Positions 53,562-61,972 of a stretch of DNA of 64,000 bases are shown here, piece by piece. The position numbers were made by a program, and so were the translations under genes. The notes under the pieces were generated by a model that saw nothing but the letters and a program-made list of their open reading frames with translations, did no database searches and was not told the origin of the DNA. Each line of letters starts with the position of its first letter. The stretch's first letter is position 1. The DNA comes from Rhizobium bangladeshense (GTDB lineage Bacteria; Pseudomonadota; Alphaproteobacteria; Rhizobiales; Rhizobiaceae): contig NZ_LYPL01000009.1 in the NCBI RefSeq assembly GCF_001662075.1, positions 186,001 to 250,000 of the forward strand. Direction: 5' to 3'.

Positions 53562-54374
53562 ATGACCGACCTCCCCACCTTCCTCGCCACCCACCCCAAC
53601 AGCGTCGTCGTCGACATCACCGCCACCCAGGGCTCCACCCCGCGCGAGACCGGCGCCTTCATGCTCGTCTCGCCAACCGCGCTGTGGGGCACGATCGGTG
53701 GCGGACAGTTGGAATTCATGGCGATCCACAATGCCCGGGAGATGCTGGCGAGAACCGGCGGCGCAGCCACCATGGATATCCCGCTCGGCCCCGAAATCGG
53801 CCAGTGCTGCGGTGGGCGTACACAGTTGCGGTTCCGCCAACTGACGCCGACGTTAAAAGACGAACTCGAAGCCACACGTGCCGGCGAAATCGAGCGCCTG
53901 CCCGAGGTGCTTCTCTTCGGCGCCGGCCATGTCGGCCGCGCGCTGGCGGCTGCCCTTGCGCCGCTGCCGCTGTCGGTCACAGTGGTTGAAATCCGCCAGG
54001 AGGAACTCGCCAATCTGCCGGCGGTGACGAAGACCCGCCTCGTGCCGATGCCGGAAGCGCTGGTGAAGGATATTGCCGCCGGCGGCGCGGTCGTCATCCT
54101 GACGCACGACCATGCGCTGGACTTTCTCATCGCCCGCGAAGCGCTGGCGAGGGAGGATCTCGCCTATACCGGCATGATCGGTTCAGCGACCAAACGCGCC
54201 ACCTTGGCAAGCTGGCTTTCCCGCGAAGGCGGCGAACGCGCCTGGATGGAGCGATTGACGCTGCCGATCGGAGGCTCGGCGGTCAGGGACAAACGCCCTG
54301 AGGTGATCGCCGCAATGACCGCCGCCGAAATCCTGACGGCGCTGGCGGCCTATCGCTTGCAGGCGTCCTCGTAA
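53562..54374 (+). CDS. xdhC: Xanthine dehydrogenase accessory protein XdhC
   Basis: This 270-residue protein inserts the sulfurated molybdenum cofactor into XdhB. Markers are DITATQGSTPRETGAFMLVS, GGGQLEFMAIHNAREML, a Rossmann motif VLLFGAGHVGRALAAA and the Cys pair GQCCGGRTQLRF. It ends 25 bases inside the convergent small gene at 54350-54544. Confidence 0.92.
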   Translation: MTDLPTFLATHPNSVVVDITATQGSTPRETGAFMLVSPTALWGTIGGGQLEFMAIHNAREMLARTGGAATMDIPLGPEIGQCCGGRTQLRFRQLTPTLKDELEATRAGEIERLPEVLLFGAGHVGRALAAALAPLPLSVTVVEIRQEELANLPAVTKTRLVPMPEALVKDIAAGGAVVILTHDHALDFLIAREALAREDLAYTGMIGSATKRATLASWLSREGGERAWMERLTLPIGGSAVRDKRPEVIAAMTAAEILTALAAYRLQASS

Positions 54375-54544
54375 AACGGATCGCGGCCATCGAGGAAACC
54401 AAGATCGCGCTTGACGCGGTCCGGCGCAGCATCGAGATCGAGGCGGGGCAGCCGGCAGAAACGGCCGACCAGCCGTCCGGCAAGACGCTTGAACACACCC
54501 ATGCTCGGCTGCGAGCGCTTCTCTTCGATAGCAAAGCAATCCAT
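54350..54544 (-). CDS. Small DUF1127-like protein
   Basis: This 64-residue protein has a basic N-terminal half (GVFKRLAGRLVGRFCRLPRL) and a C-terminal DLDAAPDRVKRDLGFLDGRD. The end is reminiscent of DUF1127 proteins, whose conserved core is a 'DLG(I/L)' segment. A GAGGTG site lies upstream of the ATG. It is divergent from the LysR regulator (start 54646), so it may be that regulator's target. Its 3' end overlaps xdhC by 25 bases in convergent orientation. Confidence 0.6.
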   Translation of the reverse strand: MDCFAIEEKRSQPSMGVFKRLAGRLVGRFCRLPRLDLDAAPDRVKRDLGFLDGRDPFYEDACKR

Positions 54545-54645
54545 GACATCACCTCGTCAGTTTGATGGTATGAGTTGCAGTTTGCCGCCGAAAATGCTGC
54601 AATTCCAATCGAACGACCGTCTGTCTGCATCAAGAGAACTTATCC

Positions 54646-55542
54646 ATGAAGCTTTCGAAGCAATTCCCGCTGAATGCGCTGCGCGTGTTCGAGGCCACCG
54701 CCCGGCTCGGCAGCTTCACCAAGGCCGGCGACGAGCTCGGCATGACGCAGACGGCGGTCAGCTACCAGATCAAGCTCTTGGAGGAGAATGTCGGCGAGCC
54801 GCTCTTTCTGCGCCGTCCCCGCCAGATCGCACTGACGGAGACCGGTGAGCGGCTGGCGCCGAAGGTGACGGAAGCCTTTGCCATGCTGCATGACGCGATG
54901 GCAACGGCGCGCGATAGTGTTGAAGGCACGCTCGCCATCAGCTCGACGCATACGTTCGCGTCGAAGTGGCTGGCGCCGCGCCTCGGCTCTTTCCATTTGA
55001 AGCACCCGGCGATCGCCGTGCGCTTTCAGGCGAGCTCTGATATCATCGACTTTTCCCGCGAGCCGATCGATGTCGCCATCCGCTGGGGCGACGGCAACTG
55101 GCCCGGGCTGGCGCTGCACCGGCTGATGGGATTGGAGTTCACCCCGATGCTGAGCCCGAAGCTGGCGAAATCGGCCGGCGGCATCAAGGAGCCGCGTGAT
55201 CTCCTGAAGTTCGATCTCTTCGACGCCGGCGACATCTGGTGGAAACAATGGTTCGAGGCAGCCGGCGTCACCGACACGGATCTCGACCGCCGCCCGCGCA
55301 ACCAGCTCGGCTCCCAAGCGGTGGAAGCCGATGCGGCAATGTCAGGACATGGCGTCGCCATCCTCAACCCGGCCTTCTATGCGGCCGAGATCGCGCTCGG
55401 CCGGCTCTACCAGCCCTTCGAGCTGACCCGCAGCGACGGCAAGGCCTACTGGCTCGCCTATCCCGAAAACCGCCGCAACGTGCCGAAGATCAAAGCCTTC
55501 CGCAACTGGATCCTCGAAGAGATGAAGGCGGCCGGGGATTAG
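54646..55542 (+). CDS. LysR-family regulator (GcvA-like)
   Basis: This 298-residue protein has the LysR winged helix (LNALRVFEATARLGSFTKAG, TQTAVSYQIKLLEENVGEPL) and a type 2 periplasmic-binding effector domain with SSDIIDFSREPIDVAIRWGD, typical of the GcvA/AmpR branch. Its position between the xdh and puuD-guaD genes suggests purine-related control, but the divergent small gene at 54350-54544 is the more usual target. This is inference. Confidence 0.87.
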   Translation: MKLSKQFPLNALRVFEATARLGSFTKAGDELGMTQTAVSYQIKLLEENVGEPLFLRRPRQIALTETGERLAPKVTEAFAMLHDAMATARDSVEGTLAISSTHTFASKWLAPRLGSFHLKHPAIAVRFQASSDIIDFSREPIDVAIRWGDGNWPGLALHRLMGLEFTPMLSPKLAKSAGGIKEPRDLLKFDLFDAGDIWWKQWFEAAGVTDTDLDRRPRNQLGSQAVEADAAMSGHGVAILNPAFYAAEIALGRLYQPFELTRSDGKAYWLAYPENRRNVPKIKAFRNWILEEMKAAGD

Positions 55543-55563
55543 AAGCAGGGCATCGCGGTAGCC

Positions 55564-55896
55564 TCAGAATCCCATCTCCGGCGCATAGAAGCAGCGCGGC
55601 GTATCCTCATTCGGAAAAAGACAGAGATGGTAATCCTCGTCGCCGGATTGCATCGCCTTGGTCATCGGCAACAGGAAGACATGCGCATGCGTGACCAGCC
55701 GGTGGTCTCCCGGCAACAACGTTACGCGATATCCGCCCGGCGTCACCGCCACGCTTTTCGAAGGGATCATCTGGCAGTCGCCACTATGACTGTCGCCGTT
55801 GCAACAATACGGGTCATAACTCCACCCCGAGGGTGCGTCATGAGCCGTCGCCAGCGACGCATATGCAATCATCACACACGTCAAAATGCTGCGCAT
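55564..55896 (-). CDS. Small exported protein with conserved Cys residues
   Basis: This 110-residue protein has a signal peptide (about residues 1-18, ending LATAHDA). The mature part carries four to six Cys (WSYDPYCCNGDSHSGDCQMI, LCLFPNEDTPRCFYAPEMG) that probably form disulphides. I recall similar short alphaproteobacterial proteins but no function. I chose the start at 55896 because the signal peptide begins there. It converges on the LysR gene with a 21-base gap. Confidence 0.72.
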   Translation of the reverse strand: MRSILTCVMIAYASLATAHDAPSGWSYDPYCCNGDSHSGDCQMIPSKSVAVTPGGYRVTLLPGDHRLVTHAHVFLLPMTKAMQSGDEDYHLCLFPNEDTPRCFYAPEMGF

Positions 55897-56057
55897 GGCA
55901 TCTTCTCCGTTGATGAATGCGCCGCCGCTGATCACTGTTCTTATTTCATTCCGGCGGCCTTAAACATAATTGTAACCGGATCATCATGGTTTCAAGACCC
56001 GCTGTATTAGCGGACCGAGTGTAAGCCGGAGATAAATACACACCTTCTCGGCAGCTT

Positions 56058-56225
56058 TTAGGCACAGGACAGCAGTTCGACGATGCGGCCGCGATCGGCA
56101 GCTTCGACAAAACCGCCGATGAGCCGATCGCTGTACAGCGCGATCATATCATTACTGCCCGGGTTCGCCCGTTGCCGAATTGGCGTCCTGTGCGGTTCTT
56201 CAATCTCCTCTTCCCTCCCCGTCAA
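56058..56225 (-). other. Possible small ORF or gene remnant
   Basis: A minus-strand frame of up to 55 residues (TTG at 56225, or ATG at 56147 for 29 residues) ends NDMIALYSDRLIGGFVEAAD, RGRIVELLSCA. Codon use is gene-like, but there is no clear ribosome binding site and I do not recognise the family. It may be the tail of a decayed gene. Confidence 0.22.
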
Positions 56226-56268
56226 AATTTCCGCAAAGTCGCGAGTCGGAGGAAGTTAGGGGAATTCG

Positions 56269-57507
56269 ATGTATGAATATGCCATAGCATGGGAATGGCT
56301 GGCCTTCGCGGCACGCTGGTTCCATGTCATCACCGCGATCGCCTGGATCGGATCGTCTTTCTATTTCATCGCGCTTGATCTCGGACTGGTGAAACGACCG
56401 CATCTGCCGCCCGGCGCTTATGGCGAGGAATGGCAGGTCCATGGTGGCGGCTTCTATCATATCCAGAAATATCTGGTGGCGCCGGCGCAAATGCCCGAGC
56501 ACCTGACCTGGTTCAAATACGAAAGCTATTTCACCTGGATCTCCGGCTTTCTCATGCTCTGCATCGTCTATTATGGCGGCGCCGACCTCTTCCTCATCGA
56601 CCGACATGTGCTCGACATCAGCCCGCCGGTCGCCATCGCGATCTCGCTGGCATCGCTGGCTTTCGGCTGGCTCGTCTACGACCTGCTCTGCAAATCCCCG
56701 CTCGGGCGCAACACCTGGGGGCTGATGGCGGTGCTCTATGTCGTGCTCGTCTTCATGGCCTGGGGCTATACGCAGCTTTTCACCGGCCGCGCCGCCTTCC
56801 TGCATCTCGGCGCCTTCACCGCGACGATCATGTCGGCCAATGTCTTCATGATCATCATCCCGAACCAGAAGATCGTCGTCGCCGATCTGATTGCCGGCCG
56901 CACGCCCGATCCGAAATACGGCCAGGTCGCCAAGCAGCGTTCGCTGCACAACAACTATCTGACCCTGCCCGTCATCTTCTTCATGCTGTCGAACCATTAT
57001 CCGCTCTCCTTCGGAACACAGTTCAACTGGGTGATCGCGGCGCTGGTGTTCCTGATGGGCGTCACCATCCGCCACTGGTTCAACACCACCCATGCCAGGA
57101 AGGGCCGGCCGACCTGGACCTGGATCGTCACCGTCATCCTTTTCATCCTGATCATGTGGCTTTCGACGGTACCGAAACTGCTGAATGGCGAAAGGGATAC
57201 GGCGGCGGTGGCGCCCGCCTTCCAGCAATTCGCCGGCGATCCGCATTTTCCCGCCGTCAAGCAACTGGTCGCGACACGCTGCTCCATGTGCCACGCGGCC
57301 GAGCCCGCCTATGAGGGCATCGTGCGAGCTCCGAACGGCGTCGAGTTCGAAAACGACGCTGATATCGCCGCCCATGCCCGGGAAATCTATATACAGGCAG
57401 GCCGCAGCCGTGCCATGCCGCCCGGCAACATCACCGATATGACGCCGGACGAACGCAAGCTGCTCGTCGCCTGGTTCGAAAGCGCAGTCGAAGGCAAGAA
57501 ACAATGA
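56269..57507 (+). CDS. puuD: Membrane urate hydroxylase PuuD with cytochrome c domain
   Basis: This 412-residue protein has about eight to nine membrane segments, with the conserved WFHVITAIAWIGSSFYFIAL and EEWQVHGGGFYHIQKYLVAP. A C-terminal cytochrome c domain carries CSMCH at about residue 342 and MPPGNITDMTPDERKLL. PuuD oxidises urate to 5-hydroxyisourate using the respiratory chain. It overlaps guaD by four bases, so both are one transcript. It links XdhABC (urate production) to further ureide breakdown. Confidence 0.93.
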   Translation: MYEYAIAWEWLAFAARWFHVITAIAWIGSSFYFIALDLGLVKRPHLPPGAYGEEWQVHGGGFYHIQKYLVAPAQMPEHLTWFKYESYFTWISGFLMLCIVYYGGADLFLIDRHVLDISPPVAIAISLASLAFGWLVYDLLCKSPLGRNTWGLMAVLYVVLVFMAWGYTQLFTGRAAFLHLGAFTATIMSANVFMIIIPNQKIVVADLIAGRTPDPKYGQVAKQRSLHNNYLTLPVIFFMLSNHYPLSFGTQFNWVIAALVFLMGVTIRHWFNTTHARKGRPTWTWIVTVILFILIMWLSTVPKLLNGERDTAAVAPAFQQFAGDPHFPAVKQLVATRCSMCHAAEPAYEGIVRAPNGVEFENDADIAAHAREIYIQAGRSRAMPPGNITDMTPDERKLLVAWFESAVEGKKQ

Positions 57508-58814
57508 CGACGACACTCCTGCGTGGCCGCCTGCTGTCCTTTCATCGGGCGCCGCTCACTCTGGCCGACAGCCAAAGCTATCTCTACGAGGAAGATGGCG
57601 GCCTGCTGATCGAAGGGGGGCTGATCGCGTCGGTCGGCCCCTATGCCGACGCCAAGGCGAAGGCCGCCGAAGGCACGATCGAGATCGATCACCGCCCGCA
57701 TCTGATCCTGCCCGGCTTCATCGACATGCACCTGCATTTTCCGCAGATGCAGGTGATCGCCTCCTATGCCGCCAACCTGCTCGAATGGCTGAACACCTAT
57801 ACCTTTCCCGAGGAATGCCGTTTCGTGGAAAGCGCACATGCCCAAAGGATCGCCACGCATTTCTACGACGAACTGATCCGCCACGGCACGACGACGGCGG
57901 TCGCCTATTGTTCCGTACACAAGACCTCCGCCGACGCCTTCTTCGCCGAGGCGATGAAACGCAACATGCGCATGGTCGGCGGCAAGGTGATGATGGACCG
58001 CAACGCCCCGCAGGGCCTGCTCGACACGCCCGAGATGGGCTATGACGAGACCCGCCAAGTCATAGCGGACTGGCACGGCAAAGGCCGCAATCACGTCGCC
58101 ATCACCCCGCGCTTCGCCATCACCTCGACGCCGGCGCAGATGGAAGCGACGTCAGCGCTTGCCCGCGAATTCCCCGATCTGCACATCCAGACGCATCTTT
58201 CGGAAAATCACGACGAGATCAAATTCACCTGCGAGCTCTATCCCGAGGCGATCGACTATACGGACATCTACGCCCGCTACGGCCTGCTCGGGCCGAAAAG
58301 CCTTTTCGGCCACGCCATCCACCTCTCGGAACGCGAAGCCGATGTCATGAGCGAGACGGGTTCGGTCGCCGTCCATTGCCCGACTTCGAACCTCTTCCTC
58401 GGCTCCGGTCTGTTTCCGCTGAAGGCGCTGGCGCGGCGCGAAAAGCCGGTCCGCATCGGCGTCGCAACCGATATTGGCGGCGGCTCCAGCTATTCGATGT
58501 TGAGGACGATGGACGAGGCTTACAAGATCCAGCAGTTGCTGGGGGAACGGCTGAACCCGATGGAAAGCTGGTACCTGATGACGCGCGGCAATGCCGAGGC
58601 ACTGTCGCTGGCAGACCGGATCGGCACGCTGGACCCCGGCACCGACGCCGATCTCGTTGTCCTCGATGCGGCCGCGACCCCGGCCATGGCGCTGAAGCTG
58701 GAGGCGGTGAAGAGCCTGCCCGAGGAACTCTTCCTCTTGCAGACGATGGGCGACGACCGGGCGATCGCCGAAACCTATGTGGCGGGTCTACCTATGAAAG
58801 CGGGGCTTCGATGA
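57504..58814 (+). CDS. guaD: Guanine deaminase
   Basis: This 436-residue amidohydrolase converts guanine to xanthine. Metal ligands are in LPGFIDMHLHFPQMQ (HxH), QTHLSENHDEIKF, the His of FGHAIHLSE and the Asp in GVATDIGGGSSYSM. The product feeds XdhB. Its start overlaps the puuD stop. Confidence 0.94.
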   Translation: MTTTLLRGRLLSFHRAPLTLADSQSYLYEEDGGLLIEGGLIASVGPYADAKAKAAEGTIEIDHRPHLILPGFIDMHLHFPQMQVIASYAANLLEWLNTYTFPEECRFVESAHAQRIATHFYDELIRHGTTTAVAYCSVHKTSADAFFAEAMKRNMRMVGGKVMMDRNAPQGLLDTPEMGYDETRQVIADWHGKGRNHVAITPRFAITSTPAQMEATSALAREFPDLHIQTHLSENHDEIKFTCELYPEAIDYTDIYARYGLLGPKSLFGHAIHLSEREADVMSETGSVAVHCPTSNLFLGSGLFPLKALARREKPVRIGVATDIGGGSSYSMLRTMDEAYKIQQLLGERLNPMESWYLMTRGNAEALSLADRIGTLDPGTDADLVVLDAAATPAMALKLEAVKSLPEELFLLQTMGDDRAIAETYVAGLPMKAGLR

Positions 58815-58970
58815 CACCCGCTTGCTCCCAAATGGAAGCCTTCGGACGACTGTATGAACATCTTTCATTCCATCCGCGGCCCAAAGCAGCCTAATGCCCG
58901 GATTTCCCTAACGCTCCTCGAAATGTCGTGTTAGGCCGGCTGATTACATTCAGATGTGAAGGTTCAATTC

Positions 58971-60113
58971 ATGGCCACTCCGCTCACGATCGCCGATCTG
59001 AAAGAACTCGCGCGGCGTCGTGTGCCGAAAATGTTTTTCGATTACGCGGATTCGGGCGCCTGGACGGAGTCGACCTATGCGGCGAATGAGAGCGATTTCA
59101 GCCGGATCAAGCTACGGCAGCGGGTGATGGTCGACATGACCGACCGCACGCTGGAAACGACGATGATCGGTCAGAAAGTTTCGATGCCGGTGGCCCTGGC
59201 GCCGACCGGCCTGACCGGGATGCAGCACGCCGATGGTGAGATGCTGGCGGCGCGGGCTGCCGAAGAGTTCGGCGTTCCCTTCACACTGTCGACCATGAGC
59301 ATCTGCTCGATCGAGGACGTCGCATCGGTGACGACGCGCCCCTTCTGGTTCCAACTCTACGTGATGAGGGACAAGGATTTCGTCCTCGGCCTCATCAACC
59401 GCGCCAAGGCCGCCAAATGTTCGGCACTGGTTCTGACGGCCGATCTGCAGATCCTCGGCCAGCGTCACAAGGACCTCCGCAACGGCCTGTCGGCGCCGCC
59501 GAGATTCACGCCGAAACATGTCTGGCAGATGGCGACCCGGCCGTTCTGGTGCCTGGATATGCTGCAGACCAAGCGCCGTACCTTCGGCAACATCATCGGC
59601 CATGCCAGGAACGTCTCCAACATCACCTCGCTCGCCACTTGGACGCACGAGCAGTTTGATCCGCGGCTCTCCTGGGCCGACGTCGCCTGGATCAAGGAAC
59701 AATGGAGCGGGCCGCTGATCATCAAGGGCGTGCTCGATCCGGAGGACGCCCGGGCAGCCGCCGACACCGGCGCCGATGCGATCGTCGTCTCCAATCATGG
59801 CGGCCGCCAGCTCGACGGCGCCCCGTCCTCGATCAGCATGCTGCCCGCCATCGTCGATGCCGTCGGCGACCGCATCGAGATCCATCTCGACGGCGGCATC
59901 CGCTCCGGCCAGGATGTGCTGAAGGCCGTGGCGCTGGGCGCCAAAGGCACCTATATCGGCCGCCCCTTCCTCTACGGCCTCGGCGCCATGGGCAAGGAAG
60001 GCGTCACGCTGGCACTCGGCATCATCCGCAAGGAGATGGACATCACCATGGCGCTCTGCGGCAGACGCGACATCAACGACGTGAACGCGTCGATCATATC
60101 GAGGCAAGGCTGA
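58971..60113 (+). CDS. lldD: FMN-dependent alpha-hydroxy-acid dehydrogenase (L-lactate dehydrogenase-like)
   Basis: This 380-residue protein of the LldD/glycolate oxidase family begins TPLTIADLKELARRRVPKMF, FDYADSGAWTESTY. It has ALAPTGLTGMQHADGE, the catalytic His-Gly-Gly-Arg in VVSNHGGRQLDG and the FMN phosphate site HLDGGIRSGQDVLKA. It probably oxidises L-lactate to pyruvate, but other 2-hydroxy acids are possible. I chose the ATG at 58971 over a GTG at 58956. Confidence 0.87.
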   Translation: MATPLTIADLKELARRRVPKMFFDYADSGAWTESTYAANESDFSRIKLRQRVMVDMTDRTLETTMIGQKVSMPVALAPTGLTGMQHADGEMLAARAAEEFGVPFTLSTMSICSIEDVASVTTRPFWFQLYVMRDKDFVLGLINRAKAAKCSALVLTADLQILGQRHKDLRNGLSAPPRFTPKHVWQMATRPFWCLDMLQTKRRTFGNIIGHARNVSNITSLATWTHEQFDPRLSWADVAWIKEQWSGPLIIKGVLDPEDARAAADTGADAIVVSNHGGRQLDGAPSSISMLPAIVDAVGDRIEIHLDGGIRSGQDVLKAVALGAKGTYIGRPFLYGLGAMGKEGVTLALGIIRKEMDITMALCGRRDINDVNASIISRQG

Positions 60114-60191
60114 AGCACAGAGAGAAATAGGCACCGGCTGAACGCGCCGATGGCGCGGGCAAGACCTGCCGGACACGCTACGGCATGCAAT

Positions 60192-60632
60192 TCAGCCCGG
60201 CGGCTGGCCGCCGCTCGCATTGATCTGAAGGATCGCGAAGATCCCGAGATAAAGGACGAGCGCAAAGCGCTGCTGCCAGACGATGCGACGCGATCCGGCA
60301 ATCCGCTTCTCGAGACCACGCGGTGCCCCGTCAGGCTTGCGAAGCTGCATCCTGGATAGCAGGTCGTCGACGGCGGCAAGGCCGGCTGCCTCTGTCTCAT
60401 GGCTCGACGCGAGGCGAAACAACAGCGCATCGAAGAGAAGATGGATCGCCAGCGCAAGGACAATCCCGCAGAAAACGAGCACCAGGAGCCAGCCGAGCGT
60501 TGGGGCGAAACCCCGATATCCCGCGGTGATCGGGCCGGCAATCAGTGGCAACAGGGCGGTCAACCCGCAGAATATTGCATTGCAGCCGAGATTTCGCGCC
60601 GCCGCGGAGGCCGCGGTTTGCCACCGCGTCAT
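60192..60632 (-). CDS. Small integral membrane protein of the right-hand cluster
   Basis: This 146-residue protein has about three membrane segments (IFCGLTALLPLIAGPITAGY, WLLVLVFCGIVLALAIHLLF, FALVLYLGIFAILQI) around a basic cytoplasmic-like loop. I do not recognise a family. Its start overlaps the PAP2 fusion stop by four bases (ATGA), so it is translationally coupled and likely part of the same function. Confidence 0.75.
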   Translation of the reverse strand: MTRWQTAASAAARNLGCNAIFCGLTALLPLIAGPITAGYRGFAPTLGWLLVLVFCGIVLALAIHLLFDALLFRLASSHETEAAGLAAVDDLLSRMQLRKPDGAPRGLEKRIAGSRRIVWQQRFALVLYLGIFAILQINASGGQPPG

Positions 60633-61972
60633 TGCGAGCCCTCGGTCACGGCATGGATAGTTTCCGCGGGCAGATAAACACGCCGTCCCGCGCGTTCGAT
60701 CAGTTGCAACGCTTCAGCGGAATTTTCGCAACGTCGGCTGATGATCAGCCAGCATGCGATGACGCTGGCGCTCCGCTGGAAACCGAGCGCACAGCAGACG
60801 AGGACCGGTCCCTGATGGCGCGCAGCCTCGATGGCACCCGCCGCGGCTCGCGCCTGGATCTCGTCGAGGCCTGTGAGATCGAGGACGGGAAAGCTGCACC
60901 AGCGCGCAAGCGTCCCGCTTGGGCACTGAAGTTCGCCGGCAATGTCGATCACCGTGGTAAAACGGTCGGCCTCGTGGCGACGCGGAAAACGACCGAGATG
61001 GACGCCATCAGCGATCACGACCGATGCCGGCATTTTGCGTGTCCAGAACCAAACATTGATTATGGCGGCCAGCCGATAGGGCGCCAGCAGCCAGCGGCTG
61101 GCAAGTGCAGCCCGGCCATCGGCGCGTTTCAGGAATATCTGCGGGCCGGCGCCGAAATATCCGGCGGCGACGATCGCCAGCGCAACGGCCGGCCAGAGCA
61201 ACAGCAGTGCCGCGGCCGATAGAGGAGTACAGAGCGCCGCAAGGCCGAGAAATGCGGCGGCACCGCCCAGATAGTAGATGCCAAGACGGCGCGACTTCGG
61301 ATCGCCGCTCACGGTAAAATTCGCAAGAGGGGAATCAGCATCACGCGGAAAAAGCCAGGCGGCAAACAGACCGAGCAGCATGCCGGTCGGTATGTCCATC
61401 ACGTGATGCTGCCACGTCGTCAGCACCGAGGCGCCGATCAGGAAGCACCAGAGGTGCCAGAGAAGCCGCGTTCGGCGCGGCAATCGGCCACGCAAATGGT
61501 CCCAGATCACCACCAGTAGCGCAACATGCAGCGACGGCGCCTGGTTGAACGGTTTATCGAAGCCACCGAGGACGGCGAACATGAAGCCGGGCAAGCCGCT
61601 CGTGGCCGGCCGTACGAATGTTGCTTCGAGCGGAAAGGCGATAAAGCAGACGACCGCTATTATCTGGATCGTCAGATAACGCTTCGCGAGCATATCCACA
61701 TCGCTCGGCGTCGTGTTGATGAACAGGCAAAGTGCATAGAACAGGTTGATCGACCAGTATGGAATGATGGTCCATGCCAGGAACGGAATGGCGCTTTCCC
61801 ATGCGAAGGCGATGTTCGGCACATGAGCGCGTTGCGATGCCAGCCAATTGGCGCCGCCATAGGTCAGATAGAAGAACGGCGCCAGGAAGACGAGCCAGAG
61901 CGCCGCCCGCTTCAGGACCGGCGCTGACTGGGAAAGAGTAGAACGTGCCTGCCCCAACGGCGTAGCCCTCAA
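60629..61972 (-). CDS. PAP2-type membrane phosphatase fused to a dual-specificity-phosphatase-like domain
   Basis: This protein of about 447 residues has an N-terminal membrane domain with PAP2 (Aur1/Ipt1-like) motifs: NQAPSLHVALLVVIWDHLRG (PSLH at about 146-149) and TTWQHHVMDIPTG (about 188-193). After two further membrane segments comes a cytoplasmic DSP domain with VVIADGVHLGRFPRR and the CX5R loop CALGFQR at about 394-400. The residue before the catalytic Cys is Cys, not the usual His. I chose the TTG at 61972, which overlaps the upstream stop (TTGA) and has GGAG six bases before it; an ATG at 62008 lies inside the preceding gene. It may act on a phospholipid or prenyl phosphate. Confidence 0.8.
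   Translation of the reverse strand: MRATPLGQARSTLSQSAPVLKRAALWLVFLAPFFYLTYGGANWLASQRAHVPNIAFAWESAIPFLAWTIIPYWSINLFYALCLFINTTPSDVDMLAKRYLTIQIIAVVCFIAFPLEATFVRPATSGLPGFMFAVLGGFDKPFNQAPSLHVALLVVIWDHLRGRLPRRTRLLWHLWCFLIGASVLTTWQHHVMDIPTGMLLGLFAAWLFPRDADSPLANFTVSGDPKSRRLGIYYLGGAAAFLGLAALCTPLSAAALLLLWPAVALAIVAAGYFGAGPQIFLKRADGRAALASRWLLAPYRLAAIINVWFWTRKMPASVVIADGVHLGRFPRRHEADRFTTVIDIAGELQCPSGTLARWCSFPVLDLTGLDEIQARAAAGAIEAARHQGPVLVCCALGFQRSASVIACWLIISRRCENSAEALQLIERAGRRVYLPAETIHAVTEGSQ

Noticed and set aside
60192..60632. Calling the small membrane protein a phospholipid enzyme
   Set aside because: No catalytic motif is visible; only its context suggests a lipid role.
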